Shown here one piece after another: positions 29,353-38,235 of a stretch of 64,000 nucleotides of DNA. The DNA comes from Streptococcus sp. oral taxon 058 str. F0407. Its GTDB lineage: Bacteria; Bacillota; Bacilli; Lactobacillales; Streptococcaceae. Numbering within the stretch: position 1 is the first letter of the stretch; each line of letters opens with the position of its first letter. The stretch covers positions 493,724 to 557,723 of the forward strand of contig NZ_JH378887.1 of assembly GCF_000235485.1 (NCBI RefSeq), given 5' to 3'. The translations under genes were made by a program, and so were the position numbers. A model generated the notes under the pieces. That model was not told where the DNA came from and searched no databases. It worked only from the letters and a program-made list of their open reading frames with translations.

Positions 29353-30623
29353 GCAAAGAAAGCCCTTTAAGTCATCATGAGCAGTTACGTTATGACTACC
29401 TTTTTAAGAATATTCATTACCTAAATGACAGAGAAAAGAGAGAATTTGACTATCTGAAAAGAAAAATGAACGGTGAATTACCCTCTAAAGAAAGGGAAGA
29501 AAATCGAGGGACGGACATTGGGATTCCAGAGTATTCCAATCAAAGTCGCTCGAATAGACATCAGAAAATTCCCTCTCTTCCAAAAGTGAAAAAGAAGAAA
29601 CCAAGAAGATTTTTTAAACGAGTTCTAATTTGGCTTTTACTGTTGATAACCTGTGTGGCTGCGGGCATGATTATTATGTTCCTTCGAGGTTTCCAGTCCA
29701 CAAATTCTACTAAAAATCCTTCCAATGCACGGGCAGCTCAGGTTGAAGTGTTTAATGGTCAAGATACTAAAGACGGGGTGAATATCCTAATCATGGGGAC
29801 AGATGGCCGTATTGGTCAAAACAGTGCAGAAACTCGCACAGACACGATTATGGTGTTGAATGTTAGTGGTTCGGATAAGAAGATCAAGCTAGTCAGCTTC
29901 ATGCGTGACAACCTAGTCTATATTGATAGCTACAGCCAGATTGTGAATGGAAAGAAGCAGAGGGATAACAAACTCAACGTAGCCTATGAACTTGGAGAGC
30001 AGGAGGGACAAAAAGGAGCAGAAATGGTTCGCAAGGTTTTAAAAGATAACTTTGATTTGGACATTAAGTACTATGCTCTAGTGGATTTTCAAGCCTTTGC
30101 AACTGCAATTGATACTCTATTTCCTGATGGGGTGACCATCGATGCTCAATTCTCAACATTGAATGGTCAACCTCTGAAAGAAGCTACAGTTGGAGATGAT
30201 CTTCATGCAACAGAAACGGAATCACCAACTCAAACAATTCGGGCTGGCAAGCAACAAATGAATGGCTCAACCTTACTTAACTACGCTCGCTTCCGTGATG
30301 ATGATGAAGGAGACTATGGCCGTACCAAACGTCAGCAGCAGGTCATGTCAGCTGTTCTTGAGCAAATCAAAGACCCGACCAAACTCTTTACAGGTTCAGA
30401 GGCGCTTGGAAAGGTCTTTGGAATGACTTCAACCAATCTACCGTATAGCTTCTTGTTGACCAATGGTTTGTCAGTTATCGAAGGCGCACAGAATGGTATT
30501 GAAAGGTTGACAGTGCCAGAACTTGGCGATTGGGTAGACGCTTATGATGTCTACGGAGGACAAGGTCTACTTGTCGACCAAAACAAATATCAGACTAAAC
30601 TCGCCCAAATGGGAATGAGATAA
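29349..30623 (+). CDS. psr: LytR-CpsA-Psr (LCP) family cell-wall polymer ligase
   Basis: LCP proteins attach anionic polymers such as teichoic acid to peptidoglycan. The 424-residue protein has a basic cytoplasmic N-terminus, one membrane helix (about residues 92-113) and an extracellular LCP domain with AETRTDTIMVL (catalytic aspartate and arginine), FMRDNLVYI and YARFRDDDEGDYGRTKRQQ. It is coupled to pheA by a 4-base overlap and sits immediately upstream of the teichoic-acid module. Confidence 0.92.
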   Translation: MSKESPLSHHEQLRYDYLFKNIHYLNDREKREFDYLKRKMNGELPSKEREENRGTDIGIPEYSNQSRSNRHQKIPSLPKVKKKKPRRFFKRVLIWLLLLITCVAAGMIIMFLRGFQSTNSTKNPSNARAAQVEVFNGQDTKDGVNILIMGTDGRIGQNSAETRTDTIMVLNVSGSDKKIKLVSFMRDNLVYIDSYSQIVNGKKQRDNKLNVAYELGEQEGQKGAEMVRKVLKDNFDLDIKYYALVDFQAFATAIDTLFPDGVTIDAQFSTLNGQPLKEATVGDDLHATETESPTQTIRAGKQQMNGSTLLNYARFRDDDEGDYGRTKRQQQVMSAVLEQIKDPTKLFTGSEALGKVFGMTSTNLPYSFLLTNGLSVIEGAQNGIERLTVPELGDWVDAYDVYGGQGLLVDQNKYQTKLAQMGMR

Positions 30624-30637
30624 GATGTAAATAAATG

Positions 30638-30690
30638 AAAATCAAAGCTTCATTCACTAGTAAAAATGGTGGATTGGGCTTTGATTTTTT
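30638..30690 (+). terminator. Intrinsic terminator of the aroA-psr transcript
   Basis: Outer stem AAAATCAAAGC with GCTTTGATTTT and an inner ATTCAC-GTGGAT pairing, followed by T. It separates the aromatic operon from the teichoic-acid genes. Confidence 0.8.
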
Positions 30691-30725
30691 ACGGTATCTG
30701 ATGGATTTTTAAGGCTTTTTTATGG

Positions 30726-30731
30726 TATAAT
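30726..30731 (+). promoter_or_regulatory. Extended -10 promoter of the teichoic-acid module
   Basis: TATAAT preceded by TGG (TGGTATAAT), about 40 bases before the licD start. No good -35 at 17 bases. Confidence 0.6.
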
Positions 30732-30770
30732 AAAACGATATAACTCGTTATTGGACAGAAGAGGAGAGAC

Positions 30771-31607
30771 ATGAGTGATTTGAAAGCGATTCAGGCTCGT
30801 AGTCTGGAAATGGCTGAATATTTCGTCGCATTTTGTAAAGAACATAATTTGTTGTGCTATCTCTGTGGTGGAGGAGCGATTGGTGCCCTTCGCAACAAGG
30901 GCTTCATTCCTTGGGATGATGACCTAGATTTTTTCATGCCTCGCAAGGACTATGAAAAGTTAGCCGAACTATGGCCACGTTATGCAGATGAGCGCTATTT
31001 CTTGTCAAAGAGTCACAAGGATTTTGTAGACCGTAACCTTTTTATTACCATTCGTGATAAGGAAACGACCTGTATCAAGCCTTATCAGAAGGATTTGGAT
31101 TTGCCACACGGTTTGGCCTTGGACGTTTTGCCTTTGGATTATTATCCTAAAAATCCAGCTGAGCGCAAGAAACAGGTTCGCTGGGCCTTGATTTATTCCC
31201 TTTTCTGTGCGCAAACTGTTCCAGAAAAGCATGGTGCAGTCATGAAATGGGGAAGTCGTATCTTACTCGGTTTGACTCCCAAATCTCTACGTTATCGCAT
31301 TTGGAAAAAAGCTGAAAAAGAAATGACCAAGTATGGTCTGGCTGAGAGCGATGGAATCACGGAATTATGCTCAGGGCCTGGCTACATGCGAAACAAATAT
31401 CCAATCGCATCCTTTGAAGACAATCTCTTCTTGCCATTCGAAGGAACTGAGATGCCCATTCCGGTCGGTTATGATGCCTATCTCAGCACTGCTTTTGGGG
31501 ATTATATGACACCGCCACCAGCGGACAAGCAAGTACCGCATCATGATGCCATTATAGCAGACATGGACAAGAGCTACACAGAGTACAAGGGAGAATATGG
31601 AGCATGA
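30771..31607 (+). CDS. licD3: LicD-family phosphocholine transferase (LicD3-like)
   Basis: LicD proteins transfer phosphocholine from CDP-choline to teichoic-acid repeating units. The 278-residue protein has the nucleotidyltransferase core GALRNKGFIPWDDDLDFFM near residue 40, with the aspartates that bind metal. No membrane helix. In S. pneumoniae a licD3 gene with glycosyltransferase and polymerase genes follows psr in the same position. GAGGAGAG precedes the start; it overlaps the next gene by 4 bases. Confidence 0.85.
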   Translation: MSDLKAIQARSLEMAEYFVAFCKEHNLLCYLCGGGAIGALRNKGFIPWDDDLDFFMPRKDYEKLAELWPRYADERYFLSKSHKDFVDRNLFITIRDKETTCIKPYQKDLDLPHGLALDVLPLDYYPKNPAERKKQVRWALIYSLFCAQTVPEKHGAVMKWGSRILLGLTPKSLRYRIWKKAEKEMTKYGLAESDGITELCSGPGYMRNKYPIASFEDNLFLPFEGTEMPIPVGYDAYLSTAFGDYMTPPPADKQVPHHDAIIADMDKSYTEYKGEYGA

Positions 31608-32572
31608 TGGAAGAAAAAATCAGCGTTATCGTTCCAGTCTACAATGTAGAAGCCTATCTGGAGCGATGTGTGGAGTCAATTCTTCATCAAACTTATGCCC
31701 ATTTTGAGTTAATCCTAATCAACGATGGCTCTACCGATTCCAGCGGACTGATCTGTGAGAATTTAGCCTCTCTGCATGAGAATATCAAGGTTTATCATAT
31801 CGAAAATGCTGGAGTCTCAAATGCGAGAAATATGGGAATTCAGCTAGCGACGGGTGCTTGGATCACCTTTATTGATAGCGATGATTTCGTTACTAAAGAT
31901 TATCTAGCTACTTTAGCTAGTGCAGTTGAGGGGGAAAATATAGGCTTTGTAATTGCTCCTCTACACCATATTAAAAACGGCATTGTGACAGACTTACCTC
32001 CACATTCTGGAAAAACAGAACTCTGGTCAACAGAAGAAACCATGAAGGAACTACTGATGACTACCAGAACGTCATTTTTTCCAGTTGCAAAACTGTTTAA
32101 GAGAGACCTGCTTGCGGATGAAAAGTTTAATACAAATTATCACCTAGCTGAAGATGCCTTGTTTTTAACTGAATTGCTACTAAAGACAAGATGCAGTAGC
32201 GTATTTATTGACAAACCTGTTTATTACTATGATCATCGTGAGGGAAGTGCAACAACATCTGTTAACCAGCATGTATTTGACACGATAGAAGTTTATAAGC
32301 AAATAATTGCTCAAGTTTCACAAGTCTTTCCTAATTTAAAATACGAATTAATAAATAGAGAATGTTGGTCGTACATCACAGTTTACGATAAAATTATCTT
32401 TACTTCATCTGAAGAGTATCAAAAGGAGAAAACCGAGCTGAGGAATTGGATTGTTCAGCATCGACGTGAAATATGGAAGGATGCTTATTTCACCACTTTT
32501 CGCAAGGTAGCGATTCTTTCACTTGTCATTTCTCCATGGCTATATAAGAAAATTGTTGGATTAAAAAACTAA
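31604..32572 (+). CDS. Family 2 glycosyltransferase of the teichoic-acid module
   Basis: The 322-residue protein has a GT-A fold: ISVIVPVYNVEAYLERCVESI, INDGSTDSSG and the DxD-like metal motif TFIDSDDF near residue 93. The C-terminal 100 residues are variable. It probably adds one sugar to the lipid-linked teichoic-acid repeat. Pneumococcus carries two glycosyltransferase genes at this place, as I recall, whereas only one is seen here, so the repeat unit may differ. Confidence 0.85.
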   Translation: MMEEKISVIVPVYNVEAYLERCVESILHQTYAHFELILINDGSTDSSGLICENLASLHENIKVYHIENAGVSNARNMGIQLATGAWITFIDSDDFVTKDYLATLASAVEGENIGFVIAPLHHIKNGIVTDLPPHSGKTELWSTEETMKELLMTTRTSFFPVAKLFKRDLLADEKFNTNYHLAEDALFLTELLLKTRCSSVFIDKPVYYYDHREGSATTSVNQHVFDTIEVYKQIIAQVSQVFPNLKYELINRECWSYITVYDKIIFTSSEEYQKEKTELRNWIVQHRREIWKDAYFTTFRKVAILSLVISPWLYKKIVGLKN

Positions 32573-32593
32573 TATCATGAGAAGGAGTTGAAA

Positions 32594-34753
32594 ATGAATT
32601 TTTCAAAAATGGATGAATACTTTGAAAAATCAAAATTATGGATTTCATATCTGTTTGTTTTCATTTCGATTTTAAGTATGAGTTCACTAGTTTATAAGGT
32701 AGCAAATCCAATCTATAAGGGATTGTCAGCGATTGTTGTACTTTATATTTGCTACACACTGTTGTTTAAGTGGAAACAGATTACAGTAGATCGAAAGTTT
32801 TTGGCCTTATTTGGCTTGTTATCTGGGAGTCATCTGCTATCAGCAGTATTCAATCGCTCCGGACATTTGATTGGGAATGTGATTGAAATACTTTTTATGG
32901 TAACCTATGTTTTATTATTTACCATGTTACAATCGGGTCAACTCAAAAAATTATTTGACTGGATTGCCTATACAGTTCAAATTATTTCTTTCTCTTCCGC
33001 AATCTTTGCATTTGGTTTATTAGTAAGTAGAGTCCTTATCCTATTTAAGATTGGCGAGCAATCTTATTACTATGGTGTCATGAATGGACGTCTGTGGGGG
33101 ATTGTCAATCCTAATGCTAGTGCGATTTTTTCATACATTAGCATTATTTTAGCTATGTATTTGATCCACAAAGGAAGTAAATATTCTGTATACCTTAAAC
33201 TGAACAATGTGATTCAATTAGTTTACTTCGCTACTATGCAAAGTCGAGGAGCCTTACTTTCTTTACTCCTCATGATTGGACTTTATAGTTTCTTTGCTAC
33301 TAGAGGAAGTATCGTTAAACGATTCCTTACTTTTATTGTTGCTGGTTTGCTGATTACCGCTACCAATATTGGATTAAGTTATGCAACTTCAATTTATATC
33401 TCATCTGAAACTGCGACTGTTTTTGACTTAAACAAAGGACAATCCTACGCTGAGACAGATTCGTCTGTTACCAAGAAGACTGGTGAACTCCATTTAATTG
33501 AAACAACACCAAGTGGTAGGACCTATATTTGGAAAAATGCTATTAAAATGGGAAGTGCCAAACCAATTTTTGGTTATGGTGTACGGAATGTTCCAGATTA
33601 CTACACAGAATATTTCAGTAAATTTGAGATTCAAAATTCTCTCATTGGTGGGAACTTCCATAACATTTTTGTGACCATATTTGTTAGTTCGGGAGTTCTA
33701 GGATTAGTATCCTTCCTTCTTATATTGGGTTATGTTATCAAGCGCTTTTTAACTTATTTGATTGTTTCCAAGAAAAATACTGACAAATTGATTATGATTC
33801 TTTTCTTCGGTATCTTGTTTGGTCAGTTGTTTGAGAGTCAGATTATGTACTCTACCAACTTTATCAATATCATCTTTTGGTTGGCAATCGGTTATGGACT
33901 AGTGGTTTGCAAACGGGATGAAGGAATTCGGTATCAGGAAGTAACAGATGTCAGTGAAATTCAACAGATGGAACTAGGAATCATGGAGTACATTCATGAA
34001 GTTTGTCAGAAAATTGGTGTTAAGTATTTCTTAGCTTATGGAAGTCTAATTGGTGCGGTTCGCCATAAAGGTTTCATTCCTTGGGATGATGATATGGACA
34101 TCTGCATGCTAAGAGAAGACTATGAGAAACTACAAGATTACCTTATCGCTAACCCTGATGAACGTTATGAGGTTATGTCTTATAAAAATAACCTCAACTA
34201 TGTCTATCCTTTTATGAAAGTGCAGGATAACCATACTTACTTGCTAGAAGAAGATGTTCGCATCGATTCAAATATGGGAATCTATGTAGATATTTTCCCT
34301 GTGGATGGATACGAAGATGACGCAGATTTTAAAAATAAGATGACGAAACTGATAAAGAAACGTCAATTGAGTTGTTATACTTTTAAAGGAATTACAAATA
34401 CAAAAAGTCTACTGAATTCTTTGATTCGTTATATTTCTGTTGTCATTTTCTATTTCACAAATACGAATAAGTATGTTGAGCAAATTGATGAACTTGCTAA
34501 ATCTAGAGCAGTTGCTGACTACGAGCAAGTTGATTATTTGATTTATAAGGATATGAATAAGCCAGTTTGGAAACGTGAGTGGTTAGAACAAGTGATTGTG
34601 GGAACGTTTGAAGGCAAGGAATTTATGATTCCAAAACATTACCATGAAATTTTGACTTCTGACTATGGAGATTACATGCAATTGCCCCCTCTTGAACAAA
34701 GAGTATCTCACCATGATTTTAAACTGTGGAAAATCACTAAAAGTTCTAAGTAA
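32594..34753 (+). CDS. Teichoic-acid polymerase fused to a LicD domain (TarP-LicD)
   Basis: The 719-residue protein has about ten membrane helices in residues 1-440 (Wzy-like polymerase or O-antigen ligase type), with a long loop carrying ETTPSGRTYIWKNA and FGYGVRN. It is followed by a complete LicD domain at about 450-719, with GAVRHKGFIPWDDDMDICM near residue 488. I use ATG 32594, with AAGGAG 6 nt upstream, instead of TTG 32588. Fusion means polymerisation and phosphocholine decoration occur in one chain. The pneumococcal TarP I recall lacks this C-terminal domain. Confidence 0.85.
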   Translation: MNFSKMDEYFEKSKLWISYLFVFISILSMSSLVYKVANPIYKGLSAIVVLYICYTLLFKWKQITVDRKFLALFGLLSGSHLLSAVFNRSGHLIGNVIEILFMVTYVLLFTMLQSGQLKKLFDWIAYTVQIISFSSAIFAFGLLVSRVLILFKIGEQSYYYGVMNGRLWGIVNPNASAIFSYISIILAMYLIHKGSKYSVYLKLNNVIQLVYFATMQSRGALLSLLLMIGLYSFFATRGSIVKRFLTFIVAGLLITATNIGLSYATSIYISSETATVFDLNKGQSYAETDSSVTKKTGELHLIETTPSGRTYIWKNAIKMGSAKPIFGYGVRNVPDYYTEYFSKFEIQNSLIGGNFHNIFVTIFVSSGVLGLVSFLLILGYVIKRFLTYLIVSKKNTDKLIMILFFGILFGQLFESQIMYSTNFINIIFWLAIGYGLVVCKRDEGIRYQEVTDVSEIQQMELGIMEYIHEVCQKIGVKYFLAYGSLIGAVRHKGFIPWDDDMDICMLREDYEKLQDYLIANPDERYEVMSYKNNLNYVYPFMKVQDNHTYLLEEDVRIDSNMGIYVDIFPVDGYEDDADFKNKMTKLIKKRQLSCYTFKGITNTKSLLNSLIRYISVVIFYFTNTNKYVEQIDELAKSRAVADYEQVDYLIYKDMNKPVWKREWLEQVIVGTFEGKEFMIPKHYHEILTSDYGDYMQLPPLEQRVSHHDFKLWKITKSSK

Positions 34754-34810
34754 GCAAATCGCAGTTAAAAATCGTTTAAAGAATTAGTCGGAATTAGGAG
34801 AATAAAACGT

Positions 34811-35623
34811 ATGTCTGAGAGAGTTTTAAGTCTTGAAGAAATAAAACAAGTGGAGTTGGATATTTTAAAGTATCTACATGAACTATGTGAACAGCATCAG
34901 ATTAAATATTTTATTGATTTTGGAACCTTACTAGGAGCTGTTCGCCATAAAGGATTTATCCCTTGGGATGATGATACGGATATTTCCTTGGCGCGAGATG
35001 AATTTGAAAAACTTTATAAGGTTTTAAAAAATGAGAATCATCCCTACTACAAATTGATTTCATTTAGAGAAACAAAAGGCTATCCGTACAGTTATATGCG
35101 TGTCCATGATATTAGAACACGTAGAGATGCTGATCTTCTGGACTCGACAGTCGTATTGGGAACTTGTGTTGACATTTTTCCATACGATGGTGTCGTGACG
35201 GAGGAAAGTGATTGTAAGAAAATGAAGCTCTATAAACATTTTGTCCGCCTTTCTTCTTTGAATTTCAAAGGAATTAAATCAGAAAATGGGGGGATAAAAA
35301 ATCTGCCTCGCTATATTGGGTCAGCTATTTTCCGTCTTAGCTCTCCACAAACTTGGAATCAAAAATTAGAGAATCTTGCTTTAAAATATAGTGTAAATCA
35401 AGCTACAGATCTTACTTGTACGATATTTGATCCTAGTTTTCCAGCGGGAATCAAAAAAGAATGGCTCTATGATCTGATTGATATGCCATACGAAAACATC
35501 GTAGTGAAGGCTCCGAGAAAATACCATGAAATTCTTGCCTACGAATTTGGAGCAGATTATATGACTCCACCACCTGTTGAACAACAGGTTCCAGGAACTG
35601 ATAAGAATTATTGGATTGATTAG
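34811..35623 (+). CDS. LicD-family phosphocholine transferase (second stand-alone copy)
   Basis: The 270-residue protein has the LicD core GAVRHKGFIPWDDDTDISL near residue 44, and a C-terminal PPPVEQQVPG segment shared with the others. The core is close to the LicD domain of the upstream polymerase at both protein and base level, suggesting a local duplication. A GGAG ribosome site precedes it. Acceptor sugar is not predictable. Confidence 0.83.
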   Translation: MSERVLSLEEIKQVELDILKYLHELCEQHQIKYFIDFGTLLGAVRHKGFIPWDDDTDISLARDEFEKLYKVLKNENHPYYKLISFRETKGYPYSYMRVHDIRTRRDADLLDSTVVLGTCVDIFPYDGVVTEESDCKKMKLYKHFVRLSSLNFKGIKSENGGIKNLPRYIGSAIFRLSSPQTWNQKLENLALKYSVNQATDLTCTIFDPSFPAGIKKEWLYDLIDMPYENIVVKAPRKYHEILAYEFGADYMTPPPVEQQVPGTDKNYWID

Positions 35624-35659
35624 TAAGAGATTGTTTTCATCGAGAAAGGAGTGTTCAAG

Positions 35660-38185
35660 ATGAAGAATAAAGGATTAATTAAATCAGTCAGTTATAGTTT
35701 ACTTGCTTTCCTTTTTGTGTTGATTGGTTTATCACAACAAGTTGATGCAGACACCATTACTGCTGGTTCGGGTAATCGTATCCATTTTATAAATACTAAA
35801 GCAAAATCTGGGAGTGATGCAATCCTTCTTGAAAGTAATGGTCATTATGCATTGATTGATATGGGTGAAGACTATGACTTCCCTGATGGGAGTGACCCAA
35901 GGTATCCAAGCCGCTGGGGAATTTCTATGAGAAATTATCAAGTATTGGAGGATCGATTGATTCGCCATCTAGATCAAATAGGTGTTAAAAAATTAGATTT
36001 TATCATAGGAACTCATGTCCATAGTGACCATATTGGTGGAGCGGACGAAATACTTAATCGTTACCAGGTTGATAAGTTTTATTTGAAAAAATATTCAGAT
36101 GATCGGATCACAGCAAACTGGGGACTCTGGGATAACCTTTTTAATTACGATAATGCTTTGAGAGCCGCACAAAAACGAGGGGTTACTCTTATTCAGAATA
36201 TTACAGATGAGGATAGTCACTTTAAATTAGGTGATATGGATATCCAACTCTATAATTATAAAAATGAATATGATGCTGATGGCAACCTGAAAAAAGTTCG
36301 AGATGATAACTCAAACTCAATCGTTTCAGTGGTGACTGTGGCAGGAAAGAGAATCTATCTTGGTGGAGATTTGGATAACGCAGAAGGAGCGGAAGATAAG
36401 TTAGGTCCTGTTATTGGTAAGGTTGATATGATGAAATGGAACCATCATTATGATGCGACAATTTCAAATACGATTAATTTTCTTGAAAACCTATCGCCAA
36501 AGATGATTATTCAAACAACTGGAGGTGACATTAATGTTGCTTCAACCAGAGAATATCTCCAAAAGAAAAATATTCAGGTTCTTCATGCTTCTAGCCAAAC
36601 TCAAGACGCTACCGTTTTTGATATTAGTGATAGCGGATTTGCTAATGTTTCTAATCTCTTTCCTGACATCCCTGTAGTTAACGAAAAATGGTATCAAGAA
36701 GGCAGCTACTGGAAATATCGTTTAAGTGATGGGGAAATGGCTATCGGTTGGAGAGAGATTGACGGAGCCACTTACTTCTTTAATGGAAAAGGGCAAATGC
36801 AGGCAAGCCGTTGGCTTCACCTTAATGATGATTGGGGAGAAAATGCTAAGGGGAATGATTACTATCTCAACTCAAATGGTAAAATGCAAACAGGTGGTTG
36901 GTTCAAGCTGAATGGCTTTTGGTATTATATCCAATCAAATGGGGCTAGACGATTTAGTGAGCTTTCTGAAATTGGAGGGAAGAAATATCTCTTTGCAGCA
37001 GATGGAAAGATGCTAACAGGAAATCAATTCTTTAATGGCAAGAAGATGTTCTTTGCAGACAGTGGTGCACTCCAAACAGCAGGTAAGCCTTCAACTTGGC
37101 AAAAGATTGATTCAGATTGGTATTTCTATGATGAGGATGGGCTACGGACTATCGGTAAAAAGAATATCAATGGAAGCACATACTACTTTAATCAAGAAGG
37201 TGTCATGCAAACCGGTTGGGCCTTTGTTGATGGTCACTGGAACTATTTTGCAAGTTCTGGAGCTATGAAAACTGGATGGATCAAGGATCAGGATACTTGG
37301 TATTATCTGGACAAAGATGGTATCATGCTCACTGGAAAACAAGATATAAATGGTGTTCGTTACTATTTGAACGCTAGCGGTGCCATGCAAACAGGCTGGA
37401 AATGGCTAGAGAACAATTGGTATTACTATGCGAACTCAGGAGCTATGAAAACTGGCTGGATTAAGGATAATGAGAAATGGTATTACCTAAATCAAGATGG
37501 TATTATGCAGACTGGGAAACAAGAAATCAACGGTACGCGCTACTATTTGAATACCAGCGGTGCCATGCAAACAGGCTGGCAATGGCTTGATAAACACTGG
37601 CATTACTACGCTGACTCAGGGGCTATGAAAACTGGTTGGTTTAAGGATAATGAGAAATGGTATTACCTTGAATCTCAGGAAGGAACCATGTTGGTTGGCC
37701 TCCATCAAGTGGATGGTAAGCAATATTACTTTAGTGCATCAGGTGCCATGCAGATAGGCTGGAAATGGTTTGATAATCATTACCGTTACTTTGAATCAAA
37801 TGGAGCTATGAAAACAGGTTGGATAAAGGATAAAGGAATCTGGTATTATCTCAATCCTGAAGATGGCATCATGTTGGTTGGCCTTCATAAAGTAAATGGT
37901 GATCATTATTACTTTGATGAATCAGGAGCTATGCAGACCGGTTGGAAACGAATTGACGGTAATTGGTACTATTTCCAAACAGATGGTTCCTTGTTGAAAA
38001 ATGCTACCACACCGGATGGTTATAAGGTAAACGAGGAAGGCATCTGGAGACAGGCTGTTGCTGCTGTAAATGGCGAAGTAGATCAGTCAGAGAAGAAGCA
38101 AGAAGCTAGTTCCTCTATTGCTGAACAGCCAAAACAAGATTCAAATCTAGAAGCCAATACTTCTGACAAGAAAGAAAAAGAGTAA
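35660..38185 (+). CDS. pce: Choline-binding phosphorylcholine esterase (Pce/CbpE-like)
   Basis: Surface enzyme that removes phosphocholine from teichoic acid. The 841-residue protein has a signal peptide (about 1-30), a metallo-beta-lactamase domain (about 33-325, THVHSDHIGG, LGGDLDNAEG and WNHHYD metal ligands), then about 21 choline-binding repeats of roughly 20 residues (341-780) and a charged 60-residue tail. Pneumococcal Pce, as I recall, has about half as many repeats and lies elsewhere. I chose ATG 35660, with AAAGGAG 8 nt upstream, over GTG 35651. Confidence 0.9.
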   Translation: MKNKGLIKSVSYSLLAFLFVLIGLSQQVDADTITAGSGNRIHFINTKAKSGSDAILLESNGHYALIDMGEDYDFPDGSDPRYPSRWGISMRNYQVLEDRLIRHLDQIGVKKLDFIIGTHVHSDHIGGADEILNRYQVDKFYLKKYSDDRITANWGLWDNLFNYDNALRAAQKRGVTLIQNITDEDSHFKLGDMDIQLYNYKNEYDADGNLKKVRDDNSNSIVSVVTVAGKRIYLGGDLDNAEGAEDKLGPVIGKVDMMKWNHHYDATISNTINFLENLSPKMIIQTTGGDINVASTREYLQKKNIQVLHASSQTQDATVFDISDSGFANVSNLFPDIPVVNEKWYQEGSYWKYRLSDGEMAIGWREIDGATYFFNGKGQMQASRWLHLNDDWGENAKGNDYYLNSNGKMQTGGWFKLNGFWYYIQSNGARRFSELSEIGGKKYLFAADGKMLTGNQFFNGKKMFFADSGALQTAGKPSTWQKIDSDWYFYDEDGLRTIGKKNINGSTYYFNQEGVMQTGWAFVDGHWNYFASSGAMKTGWIKDQDTWYYLDKDGIMLTGKQDINGVRYYLNASGAMQTGWKWLENNWYYYANSGAMKTGWIKDNEKWYYLNQDGIMQTGKQEINGTRYYLNTSGAMQTGWQWLDKHWHYYADSGAMKTGWFKDNEKWYYLESQEGTMLVGLHQVDGKQYYFSASGAMQIGWKWFDNHYRYFESNGAMKTGWIKDKGIWYYLNPEDGIMLVGLHKVNGDHYYFDESGAMQTGWKRIDGNWYYFQTDGSLLKNATTPDGYKVNEEGIWRQAVAAVNGEVDQSEKKQEASSSIAEQPKQDSNLEANTSDKKEKE
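37164..37920 (+). repeat. Tandem 180-base repeats within the choline-binding region
   Basis: Three-repeat blocks recur with a 180-base period (183 where one residue is inserted): GGTGCCATGCAAACAGG at 37379 and 37559, and GCTATGAAAACTGG at 37441 and 37621. They encode repeat triplets of the form W-I-K-D, W-Y-Y-L, A-M-Q-T-G. Near-identical copies suggest recent duplication and possible length variation. Confidence 0.8.
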
Positions 38186-38191
38186 ATAAGA

Positions 38192-38235
38192 AACACCCTA
38201 CTAGTAAACGTTCGTTTATCAGTAGGGTGTTCTTT
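38192..38235. terminator. Bidirectional terminator between the esterase and flippase genes
   Basis: Perfect 11-pair stem AACACCCTACT with AGTAGGGTGTT, with a further inner GTAAAC-GTTTAT pairing, then T on both strands. It serves both convergent genes. Confidence 0.9.

Noticed and set aside
30726..30770. Riboswitch before licD3
   Set aside because: The leader is only about 35 bases, too short for a folded sensor.
37164..37920. CRISPR-like array
   Set aside because: The repeats are coding, in frame and contiguous with no unique spacers; they are choline-binding repeats.
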